NCBI RefSeq assembly: GCF_023078335.1
Contig: NZ_CP095550.1
Coordinates: 3,020,001 to 3,084,000, forward strand
Length of the DNA: 64,000 nucleotides
Direction: 5' to 3'
Source of the DNA: Metabacillus endolithicus
GTDB lineage: Bacteria > Bacillota > Bacilli > Bacillales > Bacillaceae
The position numbers were made by a program, and so were the translations under genes. Under the pieces are notes generated by a model that was given only the letters and a program-made list of their open reading frames with translations, did no database searches and was not told the origin of the DNA. Positions 18,617 through 27,281 of this stretch are shown here, one piece after another (positions within the stretch are counted from its first letter, which is position 1; every line of letters starts with the position of its first letter).

Positions 18617-18636
18617 GGTGCCTGTCACCACCCGAA
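18617..18636 (+). repeat. 20-bp repeat, copy 2
   Basis: Identical to 17032-17051 and placed just after the terminator hairpin. It lies within the 220-bp gap before the padR-like gene. Confidence 0.75.
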
Positions 18637-18784
18637 ATTTGTAGAATCATGTCATTTCAAAAAAATATTATCCAGTACCTTGCAATGTTCACTAGGGTGG
18701 TATATTATGTTAATTGTAGTTATCGATTAATGTTTACTACCTTATATAGTTCAGTACCAGGTTATACTGCTTAGGAGGAATAGA

Positions 18785-19114
18785 ATGAATGTCCAATTTA
18801 AAAAAGGAGCATTGGAGCTATGTGTGTTAATTCTAATTTGTAGAAAAGATCAATACGGTTATGAATTGGCTCAAAATATATCGAGTAAAATTCAAGTGGC
18901 AGAAGGAACACTATACCCACTATTAAGAAGATTAACAAAAGAAGAATATGTGACAACTTATCTAGCTGAATCATCAGAGGGACCTCCAAGAAAATACTAT
19001 TCACTAACTGATAAAGGTAAGGGGTATATGAATATTCTTATAGAAGAATGGACTCAATTTTCAAATGCTGTGAATGAATTTATTTTGGAGGGTACCAAAA
19101 GTGAAGAAAAATAA
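18785..19114 (+). CDS. PadR-family transcriptional regulator
   Basis: A 109-aa winged-helix repressor of the short PadR subfamily. Typical stretches are KGALELCVLILICRKDQYGY, VAEGTLYPLLRRLTKEEYV (recognition helix and wing) and PPRKYYSLTDKGKGYM, followed by a C-terminal dimerisation helix. The ribosome site TTAGGAGG lies 8-9 bases upstream of ATG 18785. It is the first gene of a three-gene operon with HAAS/DUF1700 and DUF4097 genes, a very common Firmicute combination. In related cases such operons respond to envelope stress; autorepression is likely. The gap upstream (18722-18775) holds a symmetrical CAGTA..TACTG pair that could be its operator, weakly supported. Confidence 0.92.
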   Translation: MNVQFKKGALELCVLILICRKDQYGYELAQNISSKIQVAEGTLYPLLRRLTKEEYVTTYLAESSEGPPRKYYSLTDKGKGYMNILIEEWTQFSNAVNEFILEGTKSEEK

Positions 19115-19667
19115 CTTTATGGGAAAATTAGAAGAGCTTTTATCAAGTGTTCCAGAGGTAGACAGAAAAGAGATGCTATATGATTATGAAGAGCATTTTA
19201 CAGTTGGCTTGGAAGATGGGAGAACAGAAGCTGAAATCGTCAATGAATTAGGTGACCCACATTCTATTGCAAGGGATTTGCTTTCAGAATACAAGTTAAC
19301 AAGGGTGGATCAGCAAAAGCAAGGAACTAAAACATTAAATATCATTTTAGCAGCTATTATGATTGGCTTTTTAAATCTAGTTTTTGTTCTAGGTCCTGCA
19401 TTAGGGATCTTTGGCGTTTACATTGGATTAGTTGCGGCATCATTTATACTTATTATCTCACCTTTAGCAATAATTGGTTCTGTTATCTTTAACGGACTTG
19501 AAGATCTCGCAATGGTTTTCTTTCTATCTATGATTACATGTGGATTAGGTATTTTATTAGGGATTGGTATGTTAAAAACGGGGAAGTTCCTATCCAAAAC
19601 ATTTCTTAAGTATATGAACTTTAATAAAAAAGTAATTTACGGGGGAAAAGGGGTAAAAGCGGCATGA
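19101..19667 (+). CDS. HAAS/DUF1700-family membrane protein
   Basis: The N-terminal ~70 residues form the HAAS signalling domain (MGKLEELLSSVPEVDRKEML; YDYEEHFTVGLEDGRTEAEI; NELGDPHSIARDLLSEY). Three or four hydrophobic helices follow (from about residue 80). I chose GTG 19101 because GGAGGG lies 8 bases ahead; it overlaps the padR-like gene by 14 bases. A frame open from ATG 19074 exists but lies inside padR. The protein probably acts as a membrane sensor or partner for the DUF4097 protein encoded next, whose ATG overlaps its stop. The function is not established. Confidence 0.88.
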   Translation: MKKNNFMGKLEELLSSVPEVDRKEMLYDYEEHFTVGLEDGRTEAEIVNELGDPHSIARDLLSEYKLTRVDQQKQGTKTLNIILAAIMIGFLNLVFVLGPALGIFGVYIGLVAASFILIISPLAIIGSVIFNGLEDLAMVFFLSMITCGLGILLGIGMLKTGKFLSKTFLKYMNFNKKVIYGGKGVKAA

Positions 19668-20557
19668 AAAAAGCGGTTATGTTTGCATTTTTCTTAATTG
19701 TTGTTGGTATTGCAGGTTCTGTTGTTACAGCAGCTACAACGGATGTGTTTTCACCTGAAATGAAAGATATCCTACAAGAGGAAGAAGTAAAAGGGACAGA
19801 AATTCAGCAAATAGAGGTTGGTACATCCTCAACAAATATAAAAATGGTTCCTTCAAAGGGAGATTCTATAAAAGTAAAATTAACTGGGAAAGTTAGTGAG
19901 AAACTGAAAGACAAATATAAGCTGGTTGTTACTGAAGAAGGTGATAAAGTAAATATTGATGTGAAAAATCAAGACTTATACTTCTATGTTGGATTTTCCT
20001 TTATCGAACTGAATTTAGAAATTGAAGTACCGGAAAAGGAGTATCAGTCCTTGGTTGTTAAAAGCTCTTCGGGAGATATAGACATCTCTCAACTTAAAGT
20101 AGAAGAGTTTAGTACAGAAGCTAGCTCTGGTGATATTACGATTGATCAAATTTCAGTTAGCAAAAATAGTAAGATGGAAGCTAGTAGTGGAACAATACAT
20201 GCGAAGAATTCATCAGCGAGTGTTTTTAATTTAGGAGCTAGTAGCGGTGACATTATTATCCAGAATATTGATGGTCATGTTGAAGCTGAAACATCTTCGG
20301 GTAGTATTGAGCTGAATAACAAACAGGTTACGGGGAATATAAATGCATTGGCATCAAGTGGTGATGTGATTGTCCAGTTTGATGAATCTCCTAAGTCGCT
20401 TACTGTTGACTTTAGAGGAAGTTCAGGAGATGGAGTCATTGAACTGGAAGGTTTCAGCTATGAAGACAAATCAGAGAATATCATCAACGGAAAGATTGGT
20501 AATGGAGAGTATGAACTTAAGGTAAGAACATCATCAGGTGATTTTCAATTAAAATAA
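19664..20557 (+). CDS. DUF4097-family secreted beta-repeat protein (LiaG-like)
   Basis: A single N-terminal hydrophobic helix (signal or anchor, residues ~1-25) precedes a region made of repeated strands. The motif SSG followed by D, T or S recurs about eight times with ~19-25 residue spacing (SSSGDIDISQ, ASSGDITIDQ, ASSGTIHAKN, ASSGDIIIQN, TSSGSIELNN, ASSGDVIVQF, TSSGDFQLK). This indicates a regular beta-helix or beta-solenoid as in DUF4097/DUF2807 proteins and LiaG. It would sit outside the membrane. The overlap with the HAAS gene (ATGA) shows translational coupling. The cellular role is unknown, and an envelope-stress link is inferred from the family. Confidence 0.88.
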   Translation: MKKAVMFAFFLIVVGIAGSVVTAATTDVFSPEMKDILQEEEVKGTEIQQIEVGTSSTNIKMVPSKGDSIKVKLTGKVSEKLKDKYKLVVTEEGDKVNIDVKNQDLYFYVGFSFIELNLEIEVPEKEYQSLVVKSSSGDIDISQLKVEEFSTEASSGDITIDQISVSKNSKMEASSGTIHAKNSSASVFNLGASSGDIIIQNIDGHVEAETSSGSIELNNKQVTGNINALASSGDVIVQFDESPKSLTVDFRGSSGDGVIELEGFSYEDKSENIINGKIGNGEYELKVRTSSGDFQLK

Positions 20558-20567
20558 GATTCTTCAC

Positions 20568-20598
20568 AAAAAGGATGCTACTATGTGGCATCCTTTTC
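20568..20598 (+). terminator. Terminator of the padR operon
   Basis: The stem AAAAGGATGC with GCATCCTTTT encloses a 9-base loop; it begins 11 bases after the stop. Confidence 0.82.
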
Positions 20599-20647
20599 TG
20601 GTCTTTTATCTCTTAAAATAGGCTTTTATTAAGGTTCACAATCCTAC

Positions 20648-20677
20648 TTGACTTTCATACTGTAAATTAGTTAATAC
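20648..20677 (+). promoter_or_regulatory. Putative promoter of asnA
   Basis: TTGACT (20648-20653), then TAATAC (20672-20677) at 18-bp spacing. The -10 match is modest. Confidence 0.45.
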
Positions 20678-20691
20678 CCTAGGGATTTAAA

Positions 20692-20721
20692 AATAAGCAA
20701 AGAACAGCGCTGTTGCTTATT
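20692..20721 (+). promoter_or_regulatory. Leader hairpin immediately upstream of the asnA ribosome site
   Basis: AATAAGCAA (20692-20700) pairs perfectly with TTGCTTATT (20713-20721), and the 12-base loop contains the palindrome CAGCGCTG. The stem ends 5 bases before the Shine-Dalgarno (GGAGG from 20728). There is no T tract, so it is not an ordinary terminator. Confidence 0.5.
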
Positions 20722-20740
20722 AGCTTTGGAGGCCTATAAA

Positions 20741-21748
20741 ATGAGTAAAACGTATGTTTCATCGAGTTATTGTTCGTTACTTAGTTTATTAGAAACAGAA
20801 AAGGCAATAAGGAAGCTTAAGGATTTTTTTATTATGAACCTTTCTCAATCGTTAAATATCATGAAAGTTTCTGCACCGATCGTAGTTAAAGCAGGGAATG
20901 GAATAAATGATAATTTAAATGGAATTGAACGTGTTGTTTCCTTTGATGCATTAGATTCCGACTGCAACATTGAGATTGTGCAATCATTAGCTAAGTGGAA
21001 AAGGATGGCTGTCGGTCGCTATGATTTTCAACCAGATGAAGGTTTATATACAGATATGAATGCGATTAGAAGAGATGAAACTTTAGATAATACTCATTCT
21101 CTATACGTTGATCAGTGGGACTGGGAAAAAGTGATTTCTGAAGAACAAAGAAATGACCATAAGTTAAAGGAAGAAGTCCAAAAAATTTATCAGTCTATTA
21201 AGCAAACAGAACATTATATATACAGTTTATATCCACAGCTTACTCCAACTTTACCTAACAATATTGTGTTCATTACAGCTCAAGAGCTTGAACATCTATA
21301 TCCTCAAATCTCCCCGAAAGAAAGGGAGGATGAGATTGCTAGAAAATATGGAGCTGTATTTATTATGGGCATTGGAGGAGATTTGCTTTCAGGTGAAAAG
21401 CATGATGGGAGATCGCCGGATTATGATGATTGGACCTTAAATGGCGATATTATCCTTTGGAATCCTGCATTAGAAAGAGCGTTTGAAGTATCTTCAATGG
21501 GGATTAGGGTTGATCGGGATGCTCTTATAAATCAATTAAAAGCATCTAACTGTGAAGAGCGCAAATCACTAGACTATCATAAAGCCATCCTGAATGGAAA
21601 ACTTCCTTCTACAATTGGAGGAGGAATTGGGCAATCAAGATTATGTATGTTCTTATTAAAAAAAGTTCATATCGGTGAGGTGCAAGCTTCCGTATGGAGT
21701 GAGCAAATAATAAAAGAGTGTGAAGATCATAATATTCCATTACTATGA
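20741..21748 (+). CDS. asnA: Aspartate--ammonia ligase (ammonia-dependent asparagine synthetase)
   Basis: Makes asparagine from aspartate, ammonia and ATP (class II aaRS-like fold). The 335-aa length is typical. Family stretches are MSKTYVSSSYCSLLSLLETE, MKVSAPIVVKAGNGINDNLN, FDALDSDCNIEIVQSLAKWK, VGRYDFQPDEGLYTDMNAIR and the C-terminal GGGIGQSRLCMFLLKKVHIG. ATG 20741 is fixed by TTGGAGG at 20726-20732; the in-frame TTG at 20726 is itself part of the ribosome site. It is monocistronic, with a hairpin in the leader and a terminator after. Confidence 0.96.
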   Translation: MSKTYVSSSYCSLLSLLETEKAIRKLKDFFIMNLSQSLNIMKVSAPIVVKAGNGINDNLNGIERVVSFDALDSDCNIEIVQSLAKWKRMAVGRYDFQPDEGLYTDMNAIRRDETLDNTHSLYVDQWDWEKVISEEQRNDHKLKEEVQKIYQSIKQTEHYIYSLYPQLTPTLPNNIVFITAQELEHLYPQISPKEREDEIARKYGAVFIMGIGGDLLSGEKHDGRSPDYDDWTLNGDIILWNPALERAFEVSSMGIRVDRDALINQLKASNCEERKSLDYHKAILNGKLPSTIGGGIGQSRLCMFLLKKVHIGEVQASVWSEQIIKECEDHNIPLL

Positions 21749-21754
21749 ATGAAT

Positions 21755-21781
21755 AACGTACCTTCACGGGTGCGTTTTTTT
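21755..21781 (+). terminator. Terminator after asnA
   Basis: The stem AACGTACC with GGTGCGTT (one U-G pair) is followed by TTTTTT. Confidence 0.78.
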
Positions 21782-21907
21782 ATTATTAACTTTTTAATGA
21801 GCAAGGGATATAATGTTGTATTGACCGTCTTTATCGACTAATTTAAGTGTTAGTTAACATCTTTAAGGAAATACTTAATGAGGTCAAATAATTAAAAAGG
21901 TGTTTTT

Positions 21908-23125
21908 ATGAAGGAACTTAAATTTAAAATAAATAAAACTTTATACTATATTTTAATCATAATAATTATTCTTGTTATGGTAACAGGGGTGATGGTTGGA
22001 AATACTCATCTTGATACACTTAACTTGGGGATATTATTACATATAATTCTTGTTACTATGCTATCGGTTTGTTTAATTCTTTACCCGAGGTTTGAAACGC
22101 ATTATTTCAGAATGTTAATCATGATAATAGCATCTGCTTATTTCTATGGTCTTTTTTTCTTATACCCTGAAACCTGGTCAACCTTTGTATTAGTTTGTTT
22201 AATTCCAGCAATCTCAATTTTGTTTTTTGATCCAAGACTTTTTTATTTCTCACTTTTTTTAAATGTAGTGCTGACTTCAGCAACATTTACTTATATCGTT
22301 TTTATTGATCAAGGAGAATTATATCCTCATATAGAACTTGATATAGTGGGAAATGTTATTAATTTTGCAGGTATACAAGCATTTCTCTCTTTACTATTTT
22401 ACATTTCTTATTTCAGAATCAAGCAATTAAAAGGCTATTACGAACAAGTTCAGCAGTCCGAAAGATTAAAGACGACAGGTCAACTTGCTGCGGCAGTAGC
22501 CCATGAAATTAGAAACCCTTTGACCGTAGTAAAGGGATTTCTACAATTATATAAAAAAGAGGAATCATTCGATGAACAGGTAAAAAGAAATTTTGCCTTG
22601 ATGATTGATGAATTGGATGCAGCTGAGCATGTTATTTCTCACTTTTTAACGATAGCTAAACCTAACAAAGAGGTAAAACTAGAGAAGGTTGATGTGAAAG
22701 ATGCTTTACAAAGTGTGGCTGATTTATTAAATTCTTATGGTCTTTTAAATGATAACAAAATTGATTTACATGTAGAAGAGAATTGTTATATCGCTATTAA
22801 CTTAATAGAATTTAAACAGTTAACAATCAATTTAGTAAAAAACGCAATAGAAGCTTCTAGTCATGGTTCTGGGATTACTGTCATAGGTGGAAAGGTGAAG
22901 AATTCAGTTGAAATAAGGATTGTTGATGGAGGATTAGGTATGTCTGAGTCGGAAATTAAGGATCTCGGCACACCTTTTTATTCACTAAAAACGAAGGGTA
23001 CAGGATTAGGGCTGATGATTTGTTTTAATATAGTTGAAAAGTATAACGGGACGATTGAGTTTAATAGTGTTAAGGGCAACGGAACAACTGTTACCATTCG
23101 TTTTCCTTTCGTTCGTATAAATTAA
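21908..23125 (+). CDS. Membrane sensor histidine kinase, KinB-like
   Basis: About six hydrophobic helices occupy residues 10-180 with almost no extracellular domain (5TM/6TM type). The linker leads into HisKA (GQLAAAVAHEIRNPLTVVKG, phospho-acceptor His ~200) and HATPase_c with N box LVKNAIEASSHGSG, G1 VDGGLGMSESEIKDLGTPFY and G2 GTGLGLMICFNIVEK. It has no partner response regulator. An orphan kinase with this HEIRNPLT signature and multi-TM input resembles sporulation phosphorelay kinases such as KinB; feeding Spo0F is inferred. A weak ribosome site (AAAGGTG) precedes ATG 21908. Confidence 0.9.
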   Translation: MKELKFKINKTLYYILIIIIILVMVTGVMVGNTHLDTLNLGILLHIILVTMLSVCLILYPRFETHYFRMLIMIIASAYFYGLFFLYPETWSTFVLVCLIPAISILFFDPRLFYFSLFLNVVLTSATFTYIVFIDQGELYPHIELDIVGNVINFAGIQAFLSLLFYISYFRIKQLKGYYEQVQQSERLKTTGQLAAAVAHEIRNPLTVVKGFLQLYKKEESFDEQVKRNFALMIDELDAAEHVISHFLTIAKPNKEVKLEKVDVKDALQSVADLLNSYGLLNDNKIDLHVEENCYIAINLIEFKQLTINLVKNAIEASSHGSGITVIGGKVKNSVEIRIVDGGLGMSESEIKDLGTPFYSLKTKGTGLGLMICFNIVEKYNGTIEFNSVKGNGTTVTIRFPFVRIN

Positions 23126-23128
23126 AAA

Positions 23129-23152
23129 GGAGGGTGAAGACAATCACCCTCT
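23129..23152. terminator. Bidirectional terminator between convergent kinase and chemoreceptor genes
   Basis: GAGGGTG (23130-23136) pairs with CACCCTC (23145-23151). It lies between the stop codons of two convergent genes. Confidence 0.65.
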
Positions 23153-23162
23153 TATCTTGACA

Positions 23163-25220
23163 TTAAATTTGGAATCGTCTAATTTGTTCTGAGAGTTGAT
23201 CAGATATCTGTGATAATTCACCGGCTCTATTTGATACTTCTTCCATTGAGCTTGTGGATTGCTGTGAAGAAGCTGCTGTTTGTTCGATACCTGCCGCTGC
23301 TTCTTCTGAGACAGAGGCAATTTCTTCAATAGAATTGTTCATTTCACGGCTGTTATCAACAATTTCTTTTAAATTAGTCGAAATGTGTTTAATATTTGTG
23401 ACCATTTCTAATACAGATTCAGAAATGGTTTCAAATGTTTTACCTGTTAACTCAATTTGTCTAGAACCCTCATCAACCTCTTTATATCCTACCTGAAGTG
23501 ACTGTACAACATGAGAAGACTCATTTTGAATTTTATTTACGATGTTTGTAATATCAACGATAGATGCTTTTACTTGTTCTGCTAGTTTTCTTACTTCATC
23601 GGCTACAACGGCAAATCCTTTTCCGTGTTCACCTGCTCTAGCAGCTTCAATCGCAGCATTTAGAGACAATAGATTTGTTTGTTCTGCAATTTCTTGAATG
23701 ACTAGAACTAATTTTGAAATTTCTTTTGATTGTTGATCTAGACCTTGTACTTTATTGACAGCATCCTTAACAATGCTGTCAATTGTCTGCATTTGATTAA
23801 CAGACTGACTCATTAATAGGCTTCCTTCTTTTGTCATAGACAGAACTTCGTTTGATGTTTCAGAAACATTTTCACCACTTATATTTGCTTCTTGTATTTT
23901 TCCAACGAAAGTTTCCATCATTTCTAATAAGTTTGTTGAGCTTGTAGCTTGGGATTCTGCTCCAAATGAAAGCTCCTGCATAGTTGTGGCAATTTGCTCG
24001 CTTCCCTCTTTTACTTCGTTTGCTGAATGGGTTAGCTCAATACTTTGATTTGATAAATTTTCTGTCACATGTGTAACGCTCTCAATCATTTCCTTTAAGC
24101 TTCTTTGCATTCCATTTAAAGCAATAGCCAATTGGCCAATTTCTGTTTTATGATTGAAATTTAATTCATTGTTCGTTAAATTTCCATTAGCTATCTCTTG
24201 GATATGTTTCAGGATCTTCTTAATCGGCTCAGTAATGGAACGACTAGTAAAGATTCCGAATAAAATAAGAGCAACTGTTATAACTAGTAAAACAACAATG
24301 TACGTAATTAACTCAGTTTTTGCACTGTTTTGAAGCTGATTGGATTGATCTGTAAGGGATTCAGCAATTGCATCTTCAACCTCTTTGAAAAGATTGATTT
24401 TAGTTGTCATTTGTGTGTACCAATTCTCACTATCAACTTTAAAATTTTCAGTAGTATTAAATGCTTTTTCCCTCATCTGTTTAACATCTTCTATTACTTG
24501 ATTGCTTAAATGCTGTTCAAGCAAAGATAATACTTTGTCATTGGTTTCAGCATTTTGAAACAAGGATAAATATGTATCCTGTTGAGCAATAAGTGAGATA
24601 AACTTCTGATATTCCCCACTTGAAAATGAATCGCTTGCAAAAACATTACTCATTAAAGCACGTTCAATACCTGTTTTTTCCTTAGCGTTCATAAATAAAA
24701 CATAAGCATTTACTGATTTTGCAAGATCAGCATTAGGAGAAATTTTTGAAATATAGCTCATAACACTAAGCATTTTTTCGTTATGATGAGTGTAGTAGCT
24801 AATCCCTATCGAATCCTCAATTTGTTGATTGCTTACATTTTCCCTGTGCGCTGACAATTGATCTTTAATTTTTATCGCTTCTTGTAGTTCTTTTGTAAAA
24901 TCTTCACCATATGGTTTTGGATCAAAGCTACCGAGGAATTTATTAAGATCGTTTAGTTTTGTATCTGTTACTTTTCGCTGTTGGGTTACCTCTGAACTGA
25001 ATTTCTGACCATCACTACCCATGAATACCCCGGTAGCACCTCGTTCTTTTTGCATTTCATGAACAAATGCACTGATTGTTGTTGAAAGCTTGATTAACTC
25101 ACCTAACTGTGATGCTTCTTTGACTGTTTTACTTCGTTCAATTGTACTAATACCTGCTAGTGCTAATATAACAAGTAGAGGTATTGTAATAAGAATAAAT
25201 AACTTCCTGCTGATTTTCAT
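23163..25220 (-). CDS. Methyl-accepting chemotaxis protein with NIT (nitrate/nitrite-sensing-type) input domain
   Basis: A 685-aa transmembrane chemoreceptor. TM1 is at ~8-28. The extracellular ~260 residues match the NIT helical bundle ([20 protein letters not shown]). TM2 is near 305-325, followed by HAMP ([20 protein letters not shown]). The signalling domain contains the conserved tip ([39 protein letters not shown]). The end lies against the convergent kinase gene with a shared hairpin. The ligand is unknown; NIT domains are predicted, not generally proven, to sense nitrate or nitrite. The gene is intact, in contrast to the similar receptor at 30805. Confidence 0.94.
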   Translation of the reverse strand: MKISRKLFILITIPLLVILALAGISTIERSKTVKEASQLGELIKLSTTISAFVHEMQKERGATGVFMGSDGQKFSSEVTQQRKVTDTKLNDLNKFLGSFDPKPYGEDFTKELQEAIKIKDQLSAHRENVSNQQIEDSIGISYYTHHNEKMLSVMSYISKISPNADLAKSVNAYVLFMNAKEKTGIERALMSNVFASDSFSSGEYQKFISLIAQQDTYLSLFQNAETNDKVLSLLEQHLSNQVIEDVKQMREKAFNTTENFKVDSENWYTQMTTKINLFKEVEDAIAESLTDQSNQLQNSAKTELITYIVVLLVITVALILFGIFTSRSITEPIKKILKHIQEIANGNLTNNELNFNHKTEIGQLAIALNGMQRSLKEMIESVTHVTENLSNQSIELTHSANEVKEGSEQIATTMQELSFGAESQATSSTNLLEMMETFVGKIQEANISGENVSETSNEVLSMTKEGSLLMSQSVNQMQTIDSIVKDAVNKVQGLDQQSKEISKLVLVIQEIAEQTNLLSLNAAIEAARAGEHGKGFAVVADEVRKLAEQVKASIVDITNIVNKIQNESSHVVQSLQVGYKEVDEGSRQIELTGKTFETISESVLEMVTNIKHISTNLKEIVDNSREMNNSIEEIASVSEEAAAGIEQTAASSQQSTSSMEEVSNRAGELSQISDQLSEQIRRFQI

Positions 25221-25924
25221 TGACTTTCCTCGCTTATCGTAATGATATATGCATATTATAAATGCAATAAAATCATATCTGATTTATGTGTAAAAAGTAA
25301 CGGGAATAGATTCCTATTATGAGGGTTAACTAGTAATAAGGTACTATTAATTCTTTAGGTGCATCAATAAAATTAGCAGAATAGCTGCTGCAGTTTCCGA
25401 ATACAAAAAACGAAATCAGCACACTTAAGTTTTTGTCAGCATAAAAATTCGCAAACTCACTGTTATTCCAATTGGGTGCTAAAAATAATATCTAACTACC
25501 AGAGGGTGGGTTATGATTCTGAGAGGCGGATAAATAAAGCAACCTTCTTGAATTAAGTAACCATTATATAAATAAGCGGAGTTTTTCTGGTTAGACTGAA
25601 GGATAGAACCGATTTTTGGGATATAAGCGGAGTTCTTCCGGTTAAGCAAAGGAAAATGGTCCATTTTCATCTTTTTTGATTAAATAGGCGGAATCTTTCC
25701 GTCTATTTAATCTGTTTTTCATGATATTTCCTCAATAAATGGAATTTCTCCACTTATTTTCTGGCGATTGATGAAGATTTGCCAATTGCTTTCTTTTTAT
25801 TTTTAGTACGACGAATAGCAATGTAAATTCGATTTTTGTACTTCAAAATTGAACCTATTAGTGGCAAATACAACTGTTGTACTAATACAATATTAGTAAT
25901 AAATAGAAATAAGGAGCTGAATAA
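25221..25924. other. 704-bp intergenic region; no credible gene, contains a hairpin array
   Basis: This divergent gap between a chemoreceptor (-) and an antiporter (+) has no open frame I trust. The 63-codon minus-strand frame at 25479-25670 coincides with the repeats and has no good ribosome site. The first part (25330-25500) is AT-rich, with a small AGCAG/CTGCT inverted repeat at about 25378-25393. The second part holds four tandem hairpins (25570-25762). Confidence 0.6.
25570..25762. repeat. Tandem array of four imperfect hairpin units, spacing about 51/61/51 bp
   Basis: Units begin near 25571, 25622, 25683 and 25734. Each has GGA..TTC-type arms of an inverted repeat: TAAGCGGA..TCTGGTTA, TAAGCGGA..TCCGGTTA, AAATAGGCGGAA..TTCCGTCTATTT and AATAAATGGA..TCCACTTATT. 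The third and fourth units pair almost perfectly; the first two carry mismatches. Compensating changes between units (GGCGGAA/TTCCGTC against AAATGGA/TCCACTT) suggest that structure is kept. Confidence 0.6.
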
Positions 25925-26887
25925 ATGTCCTATCTTTTATTAATCTTAGGTATTGCTTTACTTATTAAGGGTGCAGACTTTTTTGTCGAGGGTGCATCAA
26001 GTATTGCTCGTGCTTTACATGTGTCACCATTACTAATTGGGTTGACGATTGTTGCTTTTGGAACTAGTTCACCGGAAGCAACTGTTAGTATAATTGCTGC
26101 ATTAGAGGAAAACGCAGGAGTTGCAATAGGGAATGTAGTGGGGAGTAATATTTTAAATATCACCTTTGTTGTTGGAATTACAGCACTTATAAACCCCCTA
26201 AAGGTTGAGAGTGAAACAATTCGAAAGGAAATTCCCTTTACATTATTAGCGAGTATAGCACTCCTGATTTTAGTAAGTGATATGACGCTTCAATCCTTAG
26301 AAGCTAATTTCATTACAAGAAGTGACGGATTTATATTCTTGTTATTTTTTGCTGTGTTTTTATATTACATTTTTGAGGTAGCGAGAAATAGTCGGGAAAA
26401 GATAAAAGAAGAAGCTTCAGTATCTAAAACAAGTTCACCTTCATGGGGGAAAAATAGTATTTACACAATAGGTGGCTTAGTAGCTATTATTATCGGGGGA
26501 GACTTGGTCGTTGATCATGCCACTGTTATTGCTTATTCATTTGGGATGAGTGAAACATTAGTCGGTTTAACGATTGTAGCGATTGGTACATCATTGCCTG
26601 AGTTAATAACTTCAATCACAGCTGCTATTAAAAAAGAAGGAGATATTGCACTTGGTAATATTGTTGGAAGTAATATTTTTAACATATTATTTGTTCTTGG
26701 TGCAGCCTCTGTTATTTCTCCTTTAGCAGTAGATAGCAAGATATTTGTTGATCTTATCCTTATGATTGTCTTAACGCTTATTTTACTTGTGTTCTCAAGA
26801 ACAAGCTTTAGAGTTGGCCGTCGAGAAGGGACGTTTCTTGTAGTTGCTTATATTCTCTATATGATTTATATCATAATAAGAAACTAA
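25925..26887 (+). CDS. Calcium/sodium antiporter, CaCA family (YrbG-like)
   Basis: A 320-aa inner-membrane exchanger with about ten helices arranged as two inverted halves. The two alpha repeats are unmistakable: LTIVAFGTSSPEATVSI with IGNVVGSNILNI in the first half, and LTIVAIGTSLPELITSI with LGNIVGSNIFNI in the second. The acidic residues in GTSxPE that bind the cation are present in both. The ribosome site AAGGAG lies before ATG 25925. It probably exports Ca2+ in exchange for Na+, K+ or H+. It is monocistronic, with a shared terminator against the convergent small gene. Confidence 0.93.
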   Translation: MSYLLLILGIALLIKGADFFVEGASSIARALHVSPLLIGLTIVAFGTSSPEATVSIIAALEENAGVAIGNVVGSNILNITFVVGITALINPLKVESETIRKEIPFTLLASIALLILVSDMTLQSLEANFITRSDGFIFLLFFAVFLYYIFEVARNSREKIKEEASVSKTSSPSWGKNSIYTIGGLVAIIIGGDLVVDHATVIAYSFGMSETLVGLTIVAIGTSLPELITSITAAIKKEGDIALGNIVGSNIFNILFVLGAASVISPLAVDSKIFVDLILMIVLTLILLVFSRTSFRVGRREGTFLVVAYILYMIYIIIRN

Positions 26888-26888
26888 A

Positions 26889-26911
26889 GAGGGGATTGAT
26901 CCCCTCATTTA
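26889..26911. terminator. Bidirectional terminator between convergent genes
   Basis: The stem GAGGGGAT with ATCCCCTC (26889-26906, 2-base loop) is followed by ATTTAA on the plus strand. Confidence 0.65.
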
Positions 26912-26912
26912 A

Positions 26913-27215
26913 CTAAATTGATTGTAAAGCATCATCTAAATTATCAAACCCGCTAACATCCTCGGTGTTTGCCTCATCTGTTTCAACAGTCCAGAGATCT
27001 CTACCAGGAGCTAATTGCCCTTCTTCGTTCTTAAGATACGGGGTATGTATCATATACGTTTTTCCTTCTTTTCGAATTGTGTAGCCCATATGATAAATAT
27101 CCTTCTGTCCCTGCTCTTCAAACACTCCAATATCCTCAATCCCATATTTAGTCATAAGAGGCTGGAAAGATTGTTGTAACTCTCTAACTACATCATCTCG
27201 ATTAGTATATTCCAT
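26913..27215 (-). CDS. Small conserved-type Bacillus protein (DUF5634-like)
   Basis: A 100-aa soluble acidic protein with no signal peptide and no membrane helix. The pattern (EYTNRDDVVRELQQSFQPLM; GIEDIGVFEEQGQKDIYHMG; KTYMIHTPYLKNEEGQLAPG) looks like a compact alpha/beta domain, and I associate it with the uncharacterised DUF5634 family, with moderate certainty. I chose the third of three clustered ATGs (27215) because AAAGGAG then sits 8 bases ahead; ATG 27218, 27221 or 27233 would add two to six residues. Its role is unknown. Confidence 0.75.
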   Translation of the reverse strand: MEYTNRDDVVRELQQSFQPLMTKYGIEDIGVFEEQGQKDIYHMGYTIRKEGKTYMIHTPYLKNEEGQLAPGRDLWTVETDEANTEDVSGFDNLDDALQSI

Positions 27216-27281
27216 CATCATTGCTCCTTTCATCTAGCTATTCTTAATATGTCTGACAAGCCTTGATTTCATAATTAAAAC

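Noticed and set aside
18535..18774. 79-codon plus-strand frame between the rRNA methyltransferase and padR genes
   Set aside because: It overlaps the methyltransferase end, runs through its terminator and the 20-bp repeat, and has no ribosome site.
25479..25670. 63-codon minus-strand open frame between the chemoreceptor and antiporter genes
   Set aside because: It coincides with the hairpin repeats, lacks a convincing ribosome site, and its repeated residues (KNSAY twice) simply mirror the DNA repeat.
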